Assembly: GCF_003075045.1 (NCBI RefSeq)
Contig: NZ_QCZD01000006.1
Span: 99,883-163,882 of the forward strand
Length of the DNA stretch: 64,000 nucleotides
Origin: Maribacter litoralis
GTDB taxonomy: Bacteria; Bacteroidota; Bacteroidia; Flavobacteriales; Flavobacteriaceae
Direction of reading: 5' to 3'
Below, one piece after another: positions 26,616 through 36,080 of the stretch. The first letter of the stretch is position 1. Each line of letters opens with the position of its first letter. Below the pieces are notes generated by a model, which was given only the letters and a program-made list of their open reading frames with translations, ran no database searches and was not told the DNA's origin. A program made the position numbers and the translations under genes.

Positions 26616-27682
26616 AGTTTTTAGTAAAATTGATGCCTATTCACGGCGGTTAACGATTGTTTTTACTAAAAAGCAGCGATAATCCATAGATTCAAAATAT
26701 TGAATAAACCCTGTTAACCCATATAAACGTTAGGTTTATGGCAAAATCGAATAAACGAAACATAGCTTTAGCGTGTTACCCTCTTGCTATTCGATTCCTT
26801 CATTTCATTTCAGGATCTTCATACTTTCCAACTACTTTTGAAAAGCTATTTTATACGCTTGGAATATCAATATTTTTTAGTAATAAACAGAAGTTATTCA
26901 ATTTTAATTGATTGACAATTAGATATTTGCGATACTTTTCGAATTCATTTTGCATGGTTTCTATTGCTATATTTTGACATTCATTTTCCTTTAAGATCAG
27001 CTACTTATTATATCTTGAGCGTATTCCTTTTCTTTTGATATGGAATGCTATATTTCCAGTTAGTTACCGCTATTTTTTATAGCAAAATAATACGGATTAC
27101 CATTCATTCCAGTTTTAATCAGTTACTTCCCATAGCGCCATCGCCGTTACCTTTTCTGTAACCCTACCTAAAATTAGATTGGGTAAGAACTTATAAAAGT
27201 GAGCGTGCGAATGATTATGCAGTTCGTCCCAACTCAAATTTTAATTCTTTGTGCAGGAAAGTGTCAACGTGGTATTTGTTCTGGCGAACGTAATCCTGAA
27301 TTTTAGCTCGGGAAAGTAGTGTCTCTTTCCAGCACAACGGAAAGAAGAAAATTGACTGGCAGGCGTAATAGAAAGTCAAAATTCAGGATTGTGTTCAAGA
27401 CCTTTTGTAGTGAAGCGCTTTCTCCTGCAATGGAGCTTTTCGCAAAATGAAAGGGAATGTGCTGAGTGATCCTATTTGTCAATTATCTAAATTATAATCT
27501 TAGATTTATCTAATTCTAAATAAACCTGGGATTAAACATACTCGTCTAATTAAATGGAAACAGGTTTATTTGAACGTCAGAGATAAATTGTAGTGCCGTA
27601 AAAGGTTCCTTTTTAGAGAACTATCAAAATTTCTACTTGGCCTTCATCCAAAATTGGGATGAAATGTTCATTAGTGATAAAA
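26616..27682. other. Low-coding stretch in element, candidate transfer-origin region
   Basis: About 1,070 bases with no convincing gene. It contains inverted repeats at 27,292-27,304/27,378-27,390 and a minus-strand frame of 59 codons (TTG at 27,482 to stop at 27,303) that reads smoothly, for example SLQKVLNTILNFDFLLRLPV. An overlapping minus-strand frame also reads smoothly (AKIQDYVRQNKYHVDTFLHK). It could be remains of a deleted gene or structured DNA such as an oriT next to the BtgA-like gene. I cannot decide between them. Confidence 0.5.
27292..27390. repeat. 13-bp perfect inverted repeat
   Basis: AATCCTGAATTTT at 27,292-27,304 and its exact complement AAAATTCAGGATT at 27,378-27,390, with 73 bases between. 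No T-run follows, so it is not a terminator. Confidence 0.7.
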
Positions 27683-28015
27683 TCAAGGGATTATCAATGA
27701 TTCCATTCTGTCCATATCAAAGTGGTATTCCTTGCTTTTTCTCTTGAAATCATATTCCAAGTGCAAATTGATATGCTGAGATGACATTACAGAACGGCTC
27801 CCAAACGCTTCTTTTAAACTGTCATATTCCTCTTTTATGCCCAAAGACGAAAGCCTAATGAAAAACGGATACCATACCGGAGATAAAAGAAATAAAGGAG
27901 TAAAGGAAATTAAATCTTCAGCAGGCAGATTGGATAGGGGTCGATTCTTGTATAAAAACACATGAAACAGAGTCATAAAGCGTCGGAGACTAAGCAACTC
28001 TTTCGACTTTTCCAC
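27683..28015 (-). CDS. Hypothetical protein
   Basis: A 110-aa frame starting MEKSKELLSLRRFMTLFHVF. It has a central hydrophobic run (EDLISFTPLFLLSPVWYPFF) and ends with a charged segment (LEYDFKRKSKEYHFDMDRME). No family is recognised. Against it being a gene: it is isolated in a decayed stretch. For it: balanced composition and the sensible ATG. It could be a remnant of a larger accessory protein. Confidence 0.4.
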   Translation of the reverse strand: MEKSKELLSLRRFMTLFHVFLYKNRPLSNLPAEDLISFTPLFLLSPVWYPFFIRLSSLGIKEEYDSLKEAFGSRSVMSSQHINLHLEYDFKRKSKEYHFDMDRMESLIIP

Positions 28016-28106
28016 ATCTTAAAAGAAATCTTTGTCGGATGAACTGTTTATCGACTTTAATGTAAGTATTTTCCTACTTTAATTAATATTAACTAAATTT
28101 ATCTTT

Positions 28107-28514
28107 ATGAAATCAAAAGTATTGATCAAAACGATGATTTTTCTTTGCATCTCAATGATGATGTCCTGTTCCAATGGTCAAGAAAATGAAGATGTCGACC
28201 TTAATGCTCTATGTATAGAGCCTGACATACTTATTGAGCTGACCGAAGCCATTCCGGCAAAAGTAAGAGTTGTGGAAGATGGTCAGCCTTTCTTCAACGG
28301 TATCAAGACCTATTATGAAGTGGATGCTGAAACACATCTGCCCTCGTTGTTCGAAATCAATGGAGAAAAGACCATAAGGATTTTCCCAGTAAAAAAAATT
28401 AAGTCAGATGAAGGTTCAGATGTTGAAATAACAGGAAAATTAATATCGTGTCTTACTGGAGCGCATGGACTTGTGACGAACGATTACAAAGGTTTCACCC
28501 TTCTCGAAGAATAG
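28107..28514 (+). CDS. Hypothetical lipoprotein
   Basis: A 135-aa lipoprotein with signal peptide MKSKVLIKTMIFLCISMMMS and the lipobox cysteine at 21 (SMMMSC-SNG). After it comes an acidic start (ENEDVDLNALCIEPD) and a small beta-rich domain. No asparagine- or glycine-type export signal distinguishes inner- from outer-membrane retention. It ends 17 bp before the S1 protease gene on the same strand, so the two may be co-expressed. An inhibitor or chaperone role for it would be inference only. Confidence 0.7.
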   Translation: MKSKVLIKTMIFLCISMMMSCSNGQENEDVDLNALCIEPDILIELTEAIPAKVRVVEDGQPFFNGIKTYYEVDAETHLPSLFEINGEKTIRIFPVKKIKSDEGSDVEITGKLISCLTGAHGLVTNDYKGFTLLEE

Positions 28515-28531
28515 TCATAAATATAAAAACT

Positions 28532-30097
28532 ATGAAAAAAAAATTCCTACTAATCCTGATGTCCTTAATGTTTGCGGCTACTTATGCCCAACAGCGTATA
28601 ATTGGAGGCAATAATACTACAATAGACCAGAATCCTTGGCAAATATCAATGCGAGGATCAGGTACATACCATATATTGGCTGCACGAAATCAACATATTT
28701 GCGGGGGTTCTATCTTAACTCCGGAATGGATATTGACCGCAGCCCATTGTATAACAAATTTCAACACGGGTAATGTAATCGGAGTAAATGAAATAACGAT
28801 ATCCGCAGGGATAACACAACGAAATGACCTCATTACCGGACAATATAGAAATGTGGCGCAGATTATTAGGCATCCCAATTACAATCCGGCAACCCAAGAA
28901 AACGATGTTGCCCTTATTAGGATTACCGCTCCGCTTAACTATAACAACGACGTATTGCCAATTCAACTAACTGATAGCGCTTTTGATGCACTGCCCGGGG
29001 GAATGGCTAGGGTGACCGGATGGGGAAATACTTTGGATGGAACCGCAACTACTCCATCAAATATTTTGCAGACACTGGATATGCCCATTATATCTAATAA
29101 CTCTGCGAACAACCTTAATACTGGAAACGTTACTGTTTCAAATAATATGTTTGCGTTAAGGTTGGTAAATTCAGGCGTGTCCCGAGGGGATAGCGGAGGG
29201 CCGGCAACCGTTCTAAAAAGCAGTCAACGATTTCTTACTGGTTGTAGCAGCTGGGGCGAATCTCCAAAAGATAATAAACCGACCATATATACAAGACTGT
29301 TCAATTATAGGGGCTGGATAAGTAACAATTTACAATTACCTGATATCACTGGGAATAATTTGGTCTGTAATACCAACAGCACGTATACTTTGCAGAATGG
29401 AACCGGAAATATAACATGGACTGCATCGGGCAACATACAAATAGTATCACAAAACAATACTTCTGCTATAATAAGGGCATCTAATGCATCAACATCTGGA
29501 AGTGGGTGGTTAAGGGCAACTTCCAACAATGGATCCACATTTACGGAACGTTTAAACGTAAATCAGGTTGAGGGACAAACACCGATGTCCATTAGTATAT
29601 ACAGTTCAAGTAGCAACTATATTGATGTGACCATAAACGGTGGTAGCGGTAATAGCCCTTATGATTGGTATGTTAACAATTCTTTTTCACGTACAACTAC
29701 TGGAAGAACAACAACATTTTATTATACGGAGAATAGTATCCGTATTGAGGTGAGAAATCAGAATACCTGTGGTACTGGTCAAGTTTCAGCTTTCTTTACA
29801 GGACCAATACCTGGGCGATACGGTTATTATCGTATAAGTCCTAATCCCGCAAGTACAACAATTACTATCTCCAAGGAGAGTGCCACATTTGGAGACTTTA
29901 AATCAGCGGAAATTGGGAATAGTGATGTTTTTGGCTACCAACTTATTGATTTAAACAACATTGAGGTTATGAATGGTAAGGGAACTTTTAATAACGAGAA
30001 GTTTGATTTAGATATAACAGCTCTTAAAAAAGGGTTGTACATACTGGAAATTGTTTCGGATAAGATAAAGGAAACCCACAAAATAATCAAGGAATAA
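28532..30097 (+). CDS. Secreted S1-family serine protease with T9SS sorting domain
   Basis: 521 aa. I chose the ATG at 28,532 because it opens a clean signal peptide (KKKFLLILMSLMFAATYAQQ); the longer in-frame start adds 28 residues without signal character. The activation site R-IIGG (residues 22-26) is followed by a complete triad: His72 in TAAHC, Asp125 in NDVALI, Ser221 in GDSGGP. The residue six before the Ser is Gly, not Asp, so trypsin-like Arg/Lys specificity is not expected. A beta-sandwich linker follows, then a type IX tail (YYRISPNPASTTITIS to IKETHKIIKE). Intact S1 proteases are uncommon in bacteria. It may serve predation, nutrition or interference. Confidence 0.92.
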   Translation: MKKKFLLILMSLMFAATYAQQRIIGGNNTTIDQNPWQISMRGSGTYHILAARNQHICGGSILTPEWILTAAHCITNFNTGNVIGVNEITISAGITQRNDLITGQYRNVAQIIRHPNYNPATQENDVALIRITAPLNYNNDVLPIQLTDSAFDALPGGMARVTGWGNTLDGTATTPSNILQTLDMPIISNNSANNLNTGNVTVSNNMFALRLVNSGVSRGDSGGPATVLKSSQRFLTGCSSWGESPKDNKPTIYTRLFNYRGWISNNLQLPDITGNNLVCNTNSTYTLQNGTGNITWTASGNIQIVSQNNTSAIIRASNASTSGSGWLRATSNNGSTFTERLNVNQVEGQTPMSISIYSSSSNYIDVTINGGSGNSPYDWYVNNSFSRTTTGRTTTFYYTENSIRIEVRNQNTCGTGQVSAFFTGPIPGRYGYYRISPNPASTTITISKESATFGDFKSAEIGNSDVFGYQLIDLNNIEVMNGKGTFNNEKFDLDITALKKGLYILEIVSDKIKETHKIIKE

Positions 30098-30557
30098 ATT
30101 TATACTATTAAAACCTTAAGAAATTTACATTTACCTAATGGACAAGTAGGGAAAGCTGAAACAATCTTATTGGTTTAAGATTCGCTAGAATATATTGCAT
30201 AGCAATTTCAGATATGGATTTATCTGGGCAGAATTTCAAATGGATTTTAGAAATCGATTATATGGGTATGACAAATTGTTTATTTTCATTAGTTATTTGA
30301 AGATAAGTGCAGAATTCTGGGTCCCATAAAACGGCCGTTTTATGGGACTATCGATATTCGCGTCAAACAAATCCTTATCCAGTTCCATTTGTCGTTCTTT
30401 TTAAAAGTTCTGGTAATTCACGTTTTACGGAACTAAAAAAGTATAAACAAACGACCGTTTTTATAAACTTTTCGACTGCTTTATGATTTAAATAAACAGC
30501 GGTTCATTTTATCGGTATAATTTATTAGTTTATTTTTAGAGCTATAATTATACCATT
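30098..30557. other. Non-coding region upstream of serine resolvase, candidate res site
   Basis: 460 bases without a gene. Bases 30,321-30,348 form a 28-bp perfect palindrome built on CATAAAACGG/CCGTTTTATG. A looser inverted repeat around ACGACCGTTTTTATAAAC lies near 30,450-30,475 and a third AACAGCGGTTCATTTTAT motif near 30,494-30,511. Three related dyads before a resolvase gene look like res subsites I-III. Confidence 0.5.
30321..30348. repeat. 28-bp perfect palindrome
   Basis: GTCCCATAAAACGG followed directly by its complement CCGTTTTATGGGAC. It has no loop, so it is a protein-binding dyad rather than a terminator, and it lies 209 bp before the resolvase start. Confidence 0.75.
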
Positions 30558-31223
30558 ATGCTATTCGGTTATGTAAGGGTCAGTACAAAGACCCAAAACC
30601 CCAGTTTGCAGATCGATGCCCTTTTGAAGGAAGGTGTCGCGGAGAAAAATATATACAGAGATGTTTCTTCCGGTGCAAAGGCCGAGCGCCATGATCTCGA
30701 TTTGATGATTTCTAAACTTCGCGAAGGAGATACGGTTATCGTTTGGAAACTGGACCGTATCGCCAGGAGCATTTCTCACCTACTAAAATTGGTAGAGCAA
30801 TTCGAAAAACTAGGCGTTAAATTCAAAAGTATCAATGACCCGTTCATCGATACGACTTCTGCACACGGCAAATTTATAATTACATTGTTTGGGGCGGTGG
30901 CTCAATTAGAAAGAGACATTATCATTGAGCGCACAACGGCCGGGCTTAAAAGTGCAAGAAGAAGGGGAATACAATTGGGCCGTAAAAAAGGACTTGGAAA
31001 AGAAGCCAAACAAAAGGCGATGTTGGCTGCATCATATTATCAAGAGAACAAATTACCTATTGTTGACATAATGAAATTGGTGGGGATAAAATCAAAGCCC
31101 ACCTTATATAAATATCTGGCGATTCAAGGTAGGCGAAACTGTAAAGAATGTGGTGTTGTGTTTTGGGATCAAGAGCAGGATTTGGAGGAAGCATATTGTA
31201 AAAAACATCATAAGAAAGCTTAA
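30558..31223 (+). CDS. Serine resolvase/invertase with C-terminal zinc-finger-like tail
   Basis: A 221-aa resolvase. The catalytic domain starts GYVRVSTKTQNPSLQID with the nucleophile Ser9, and has DRIARSISHLL and GAVAQLERDIIIERT. A short HTH follows (LPIVDIMKLVGIKSKPTLYK). The last 30 residues add CKECGVV...CKKHH, a Cys2-Cys-His arrangement not present in classical Tn3 resolvases, likely a small zinc-binding finger. It probably resolves or inverts a local DNA segment through the palindromic region just upstream. It precedes the defence block by 55 bp on the same strand. Confidence 0.9.
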   Translation: MLFGYVRVSTKTQNPSLQIDALLKEGVAEKNIYRDVSSGAKAERHDLDLMISKLREGDTVIVWKLDRIARSISHLLKLVEQFEKLGVKFKSINDPFIDTTSAHGKFIITLFGAVAQLERDIIIERTTAGLKSARRRGIQLGRKKGLGKEAKQKAMLAASYYQENKLPIVDIMKLVGIKSKPTLYKYLAIQGRRNCKECGVVFWDQEQDLEEAYCKKHHKKA

Positions 31224-31278
31224 ACATTTTAATTCTTTAAATTTTAATAAACCTATTTTTGAATTAAGTAATTTTTAG

Positions 31279-34035
31279 ATGAACGCAGTAGAAATAGAAG
31301 AAGCAGTATCGAAACTTGCTGGTCAACCATTTGACAGGGAAGAATTCCCCTATTCTTTTTTGGAATCTTTCGGCAATAAGGCAACAACCATAAAGCGTCT
31401 GCGTGAAGGCAACTCCAATAAATCAGAGATTAATAGCGGTGTACTTCAACGAAACAATATTCATATTGCTACTTGTGATGAGGGCAAGGTTTCGGAAACC
31501 TTAACGAAATTAAGGGGAAGCCCGGCCACTAAAAAAGCGAAGGCAAAATTCATTCTTGCGACCGATGGCAAAGATTTTCAGTCTGAAAATACTAATAGTG
31601 GTGAGACCATAGTATCGGAGTACAAAGATTTTCATGAGCATTTTGGTTTTTTCCTTGAATTGGCAGGTATAAGTACCGTAAAAGAAATCAGGGAAAGTGC
31701 TTTTGATATTAAAGCGACCGGTCGTTTAAATCGGCTCTATATAGAATTATTGCGTTCAAATCCAAACTGGGCAACAGCGGATCGTAGGCATGATATTAAC
31801 CATTTTCTTGCCAGGCTAATATTTTGCTTTTTTGCAGAGGACACCAATATTTTTAGTGGTGATAATCTTTTCACAGGTACGGTACAGCAAATGAGTGCTT
31901 CCGATGCTTCTGATACGCATGAAATTATTGCTGAAATTTTTCGTACAATGGATACGAAGGTTTCCGACCGGAAAACTAAAGAAATACGTAACTGGGCAAT
32001 GAAATTCCCTTATGTAAATGGGCAACTATTTTCCGGCTCTATAGACTGTCCCCAGTTTACTAAAATTGCCCGTACGTACTTGTTACATGTAGGTAATTTG
32101 GATTGGAAGAAAATCAATCCAGATATTTTCGGTTCAATGATTCAAGCTGTAGCCGATGATGACGAGCGCGGAGCGCTTGGCATGCATTATACATCGGTGC
32201 CGAATATCTTGAAAGTATTAAATCCTCTATTTCTTGATGACTTAAGGTCTCAATTGGAAGAAGCCGGTGATAATTCAAGGAAGCTGCTTAATTTACGAAA
32301 ACGAATGTCTCGTATTCGTGTTTTTGACCCTGCTTGTGGCTCAGGAAATTTCCTTGTGATTGCGTATAAGGAAATACGAAAAATAGAGAATGAGATTAAT
32401 ATAAGACGTGGAGAACCTAATATTTCATCCGAAATTCCATTGACAAATTATAGAGGTATTGAGCTGCGGGATTTTTCAGCTGAAATAGCAAGATTAGCAT
32501 TGATTATTGCAGAATTTCAATGCGATGTCCTTTACCTTGGCCAACAATTAGCCTTAGCTGAGTTTTTGCCTTTAGACGCTCAGAATTGGATTACTAAAGG
32601 TGATGCTTTAGAAGTCAATTGGCTTTCTGTATGCCCGCCAACGGGAACAGGAGTTAAACTTGTTGGGGAGGATTTATTTAGCACCCCTTTAAAGCAAGCA
32701 GAAATCGATTTTGAGAACGAAGGTGGCGAAACCTACATATGCGGAAATCCACCATATTTGGGAAGTAAAAAACAGGAAGGTTTTCAAAAACGTCTTATGA
32801 GAGAAACCTTTAGTAAATATACAAAAGGTTGGAAACCTCTAGACTATGTTTCTGCTTGGCTTATGAAAGCGACTGAATATGGTAAGCATACCAATACAGC
32901 CACTGCACTTGTTACAACAAATTCTATATGTCAGGGACAGCAAGTTGCAATTTTATGGCCTCTTATATTGAAAACAGGACACGAAATATTTTTTGCCCAT
33001 ACTTCATTTAAGTGGTCAAATTTGGCAAGCCACAATGCAGGTGTTACAGTGGTGATAGTTGGGATTAAAAAAAATGTAAAAGGTAAGAGAATAATTTTTG
33101 AACTTGATGAAAGTAAACAAACCATTTCACGAGATGTAGAAAATATAAATCCATATTTAATTTCTGGAGAGAACACTTTCGTATATGGTTTAAGAGAGCA
33201 AATAAGTAACCTGCCAAAAATGAGTAGGGGTAACTCTCCCACAGATGGCGGTCATCTATTACTGGATGCTAATGACATCGACGAGTTGGGTTTGACAAAA
33301 GAGCAGCAAAATAAATTTATTAGACCTTTTGTAGGTTCATATGAGCTGATTCGAGGGATACATCGTTATTGCATTTGGATTGAAGATGACCAACTGAACG
33401 AAGCCTTAAAAATTCCTTCATTCTCTAAAAGAATTGAAAAAGTAAAATCATTTCGTTTAGGTAGTTCGAAAAAATCTACAGTTACAGCTGCAGACTGGGC
33501 GTATAGATTTGATGAGAGAAAGCCGTTGCCTGATAGCCCAATTATTTGTGTGCCGGTCACAACATCAGAAAATAGAGATTATTTACCTGCGGGATTATTA
33601 AATAGAAAGACTGCAATCTCAAACTCTTCTTTTGGGATGCCCTGTTCAGATTTATGGGCTTTTTCTTTAGTGGTATCTCGAATGAATCTATCTTGGGTAG
33701 CAACTGTTTGTTCAAGAATGAGGACGGATTATCGTTTCACAAATACACTTGCATGGAATACTTTCCCCGTGCCTAAATTGACAACCAAAAATAAAGAAGA
33801 TTTGACTTCATCTGCTGAGGAAATTTTAATTGCAAGAGAACGCCATTTCCCTGCAAGCATTGCTGATTTATATAATCCTGAAAAAATGCCGCAAGACCTT
33901 AAGCGTGCACACGAACGTAATGACGAAGTTTTGGAACGCATCTATATAGGTCGTCGGTTTAAGAATGATACGGAGCGCCTAGAAAAACTTTTTGAACTGT
34001 ACACCCAAATGACTTCGAAAGAAAAAGCTTTATGA
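31279..34035 (+). CDS. MmeI-like N6-adenine DNA methyltransferase
   Basis: A 918-aa adenine methyltransferase of the MmeI-like type IIL class: an N-terminal domain (1-170), a helical spacer (about 180-330), then SAM motif I FDPACGSGNFL (about 348) and catalytic motif IV NPPY (about 489), then a target-recognition part. I see no PD-ExK nuclease motif at the N-terminus, where MmeI has one, so cleavage must come from another protein. The stop overlaps the helicase start by 4 bases and the helicase overlaps the GIY-YIG gene: one three-gene operon. Role: modify self DNA in a restriction-like system. Confidence 0.9.
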   Translation: MNAVEIEEAVSKLAGQPFDREEFPYSFLESFGNKATTIKRLREGNSNKSEINSGVLQRNNIHIATCDEGKVSETLTKLRGSPATKKAKAKFILATDGKDFQSENTNSGETIVSEYKDFHEHFGFFLELAGISTVKEIRESAFDIKATGRLNRLYIELLRSNPNWATADRRHDINHFLARLIFCFFAEDTNIFSGDNLFTGTVQQMSASDASDTHEIIAEIFRTMDTKVSDRKTKEIRNWAMKFPYVNGQLFSGSIDCPQFTKIARTYLLHVGNLDWKKINPDIFGSMIQAVADDDERGALGMHYTSVPNILKVLNPLFLDDLRSQLEEAGDNSRKLLNLRKRMSRIRVFDPACGSGNFLVIAYKEIRKIENEINIRRGEPNISSEIPLTNYRGIELRDFSAEIARLALIIAEFQCDVLYLGQQLALAEFLPLDAQNWITKGDALEVNWLSVCPPTGTGVKLVGEDLFSTPLKQAEIDFENEGGETYICGNPPYLGSKKQEGFQKRLMRETFSKYTKGWKPLDYVSAWLMKATEYGKHTNTATALVTTNSICQGQQVAILWPLILKTGHEIFFAHTSFKWSNLASHNAGVTVVIVGIKKNVKGKRIIFELDESKQTISRDVENINPYLISGENTFVYGLREQISNLPKMSRGNSPTDGGHLLLDANDIDELGLTKEQQNKFIRPFVGSYELIRGIHRYCIWIEDDQLNEALKIPSFSKRIEKVKSFRLGSSKKSTVTAADWAYRFDERKPLPDSPIICVPVTTSENRDYLPAGLLNRKTAISNSSFGMPCSDLWAFSLVVSRMNLSWVATVCSRMRTDYRFTNTLAWNTFPVPKLTTKNKEDLTSSAEEILIARERHFPASIADLYNPEKMPQDLKRAHERNDEVLERIYIGRRFKNDTERLEKLFELYTQMTSKEKAL

Positions 34036-36080
34036 AAGAAACTAAAATAATACCATCGGTTACCGTGAACTATAAAAGTACAGGTAACTCTATAAAATCT
34101 AATGAGTTGGGTATGCGTGCTATGCAAGAGCGTGCTTATGAAAAGAGAGGAGAACAGTATCTTTTGATAAAGTCACCACCGGCATCGGGTAAAAGCCGCG
34201 CATTAATGTTTATAGCACTTGATAAACTTAATAATCAAGGGATAAAACAGGCTATCATAGCTGTACCGGAAAAGTCCATTGGTTCTAGTTTTGCAAATGA
34301 ACCGCTTTCAAAATTTGGCTTTTATCATGATTGGTTTGTAGAACCCAAATGGAATCTTTGTAATGCACCAGGAGAAGATGGTAGTAAGGTCAATTCTGTG
34401 AAATCTTTTTTAGAAAGCAAGGACAAGGTTTTAGTCTGTACGCACGCCACGTTTCGTTTTGCTATAGATCGTCTGGGAATAGAAGTCTTTGACGACCGAT
34501 TAATCGCAATTGATGAATTTCATCATGTTAGTGCCGATGAGAATAATGTTCTTGGAACGCAACTTAAGCAACTGGTAGAACGTGATAAAATACATATTGT
34601 AGCCATGACCGGTTCGTATTTTAGGGGGGATGCCAACCCCGTTTTAATGCCCGATGATGAAGCCAAATTTGATACCGTCACCTATACCTATTATGAACAG
34701 CTTAATGGTTACGAGCATTTAAAAACATTAAATATTGGGTATTATTTCTATAGTGGTGCCTATGCAGATGAGATTCTAGATGTTTTAAACCCTAATGAAA
34801 AGACCATTATTCATATTCCTAATGTGAATTCCCGTGAGAGTATGGGCGATAAAATAAAGGAGGTTGAACATATCATCCATGAACTGGGAGAATGGCAAGG
34901 CATTGATTCAAAAACAGGTTTTCATTTGGTCAAAACCAAAGATGGTAACATCTTAAAAATTGCCGATTTAGTTGACGATGACGCAACAAAGCGAAATAGA
35001 GTATCTGCCGCATTAAAGATGCCAGAAGCAAAAAAGAATCGAGATCATGTCGATATAATTATTGCACTAGGTATGGCCAAAGAAGGTTTTGACTGGATTT
35101 GGTGTGAGCATGCGCTAACAATCGGTTACCGATCTAGTCTAACTGAAATCGTGCAAATTATAGGTCGTGCCACTCGTGACGCACCTAACAAAACTCAGTC
35201 AAGATTTACAAACCTTATTGCAGAACCAGATGCATCTGAGGATGCTGTAACAGATGCCGTTAACGATACGCTAAAAGCTATTTCCGCTAGTTTATTGATG
35301 GAACAAGTGCTTGCGCCAAGATTTAATTTCACCCCTAAGAATCCGCAAAGCGAACCGGTAAAAGGTTATGATTACGGTGAAGAAGGTTATAATCCGGATA
35401 AGGAGAATGTCGGTTTTAACGAAGAAACAGGACAATTTCAAATTGAGATTAAAGGACTTACTGAACTAAAAAGTAAAGATGCACAGCGTATTTGCAAGGA
35501 AGATTTAAATGAAGTAATCGCTGCCTTTGTTCAAGATAAGCAAACCATAGAAAGGGGCATGTTTGACGAAGAGTTAGTGCCTGAGGAATTAACCCAGATT
35601 AGAATGGGGAAAATTATAAAAGATAAATATCCTGATTTAGATGAGGGAGATATTGAATCGGTAAGGCAGCACGCCATTGCCGCACTAAATATAACCCAAA
35701 AGGCAAAGGAAATTGTCAATGGAGAAAGTGGGATTGGCGAAAAAGCGAATACCGCTTTAATTGATGGTGTGCGTAAGTTCGCAATGGATGTTCGCGAACT
35801 GGATGTGGATTGGATTGATAGTATTAATCCTTTTAGTGAAGCGTATTCGATTCTCGCTAAGTCAATGAACGAAAGTAGTCTAAAAGCAATGGCGGAAGTC
35901 ATATCGGCCAGAAAACAGAATATATCCTTAGACGAAGCTAGAGACCTAGCGAAACGAGCATTGAAATTTAAGAAAGAACGGGGAAGATTACCAGATATAA
36001 AATCTGCAGATCCTTGGGAGCAAAGAATGGCACAAGGCATAGCTGTTCTCGCCCGATTAAAATCTGAAAGTAATGGCTGA
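34032..36080 (+). CDS. SF2 helicase (DEAD/DEAH-like) of methyltransferase-helicase-nuclease operon
   Basis: A 682-aa superfamily 2 ATPase. Motif I is SPPASGKSRAL (about residue 47), motif II IDEFHH (about 160, DEFH variant), motif III AMTGSYF, and motif VI QIIGRATRD (about 376). From about 430 an extra C-terminal region carries FKKERGRLPDIKSADPWEQR, which matches in pattern the N-terminal EEHGRMPEHGENNDIFERLY of the next protein. It likely translocates on DNA and couples recognition to cleavage. ATG at 34,032 lies inside the methyltransferase stop (ATGA); its own stop lies 8 bases inside the GIY-YIG gene. Translational coupling is strong. Confidence 0.88.
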   Translation: MKETKIIPSVTVNYKSTGNSIKSNELGMRAMQERAYEKRGEQYLLIKSPPASGKSRALMFIALDKLNNQGIKQAIIAVPEKSIGSSFANEPLSKFGFYHDWFVEPKWNLCNAPGEDGSKVNSVKSFLESKDKVLVCTHATFRFAIDRLGIEVFDDRLIAIDEFHHVSADENNVLGTQLKQLVERDKIHIVAMTGSYFRGDANPVLMPDDEAKFDTVTYTYYEQLNGYEHLKTLNIGYYFYSGAYADEILDVLNPNEKTIIHIPNVNSRESMGDKIKEVEHIIHELGEWQGIDSKTGFHLVKTKDGNILKIADLVDDDATKRNRVSAALKMPEAKKNRDHVDIIIALGMAKEGFDWIWCEHALTIGYRSSLTEIVQIIGRATRDAPNKTQSRFTNLIAEPDASEDAVTDAVNDTLKAISASLLMEQVLAPRFNFTPKNPQSEPVKGYDYGEEGYNPDKENVGFNEETGQFQIEIKGLTELKSKDAQRICKEDLNEVIAAFVQDKQTIERGMFDEELVPEELTQIRMGKIIKDKYPDLDEGDIESVRQHAIAALNITQKAKEIVNGESGIGEKANTALIDGVRKFAMDVRELDVDWIDSINPFSEAYSILAKSMNESSLKAMAEVISARKQNISLDEARDLAKRALKFKKERGRLPDIKSADPWEQRMAQGIAVLARLKSESNG

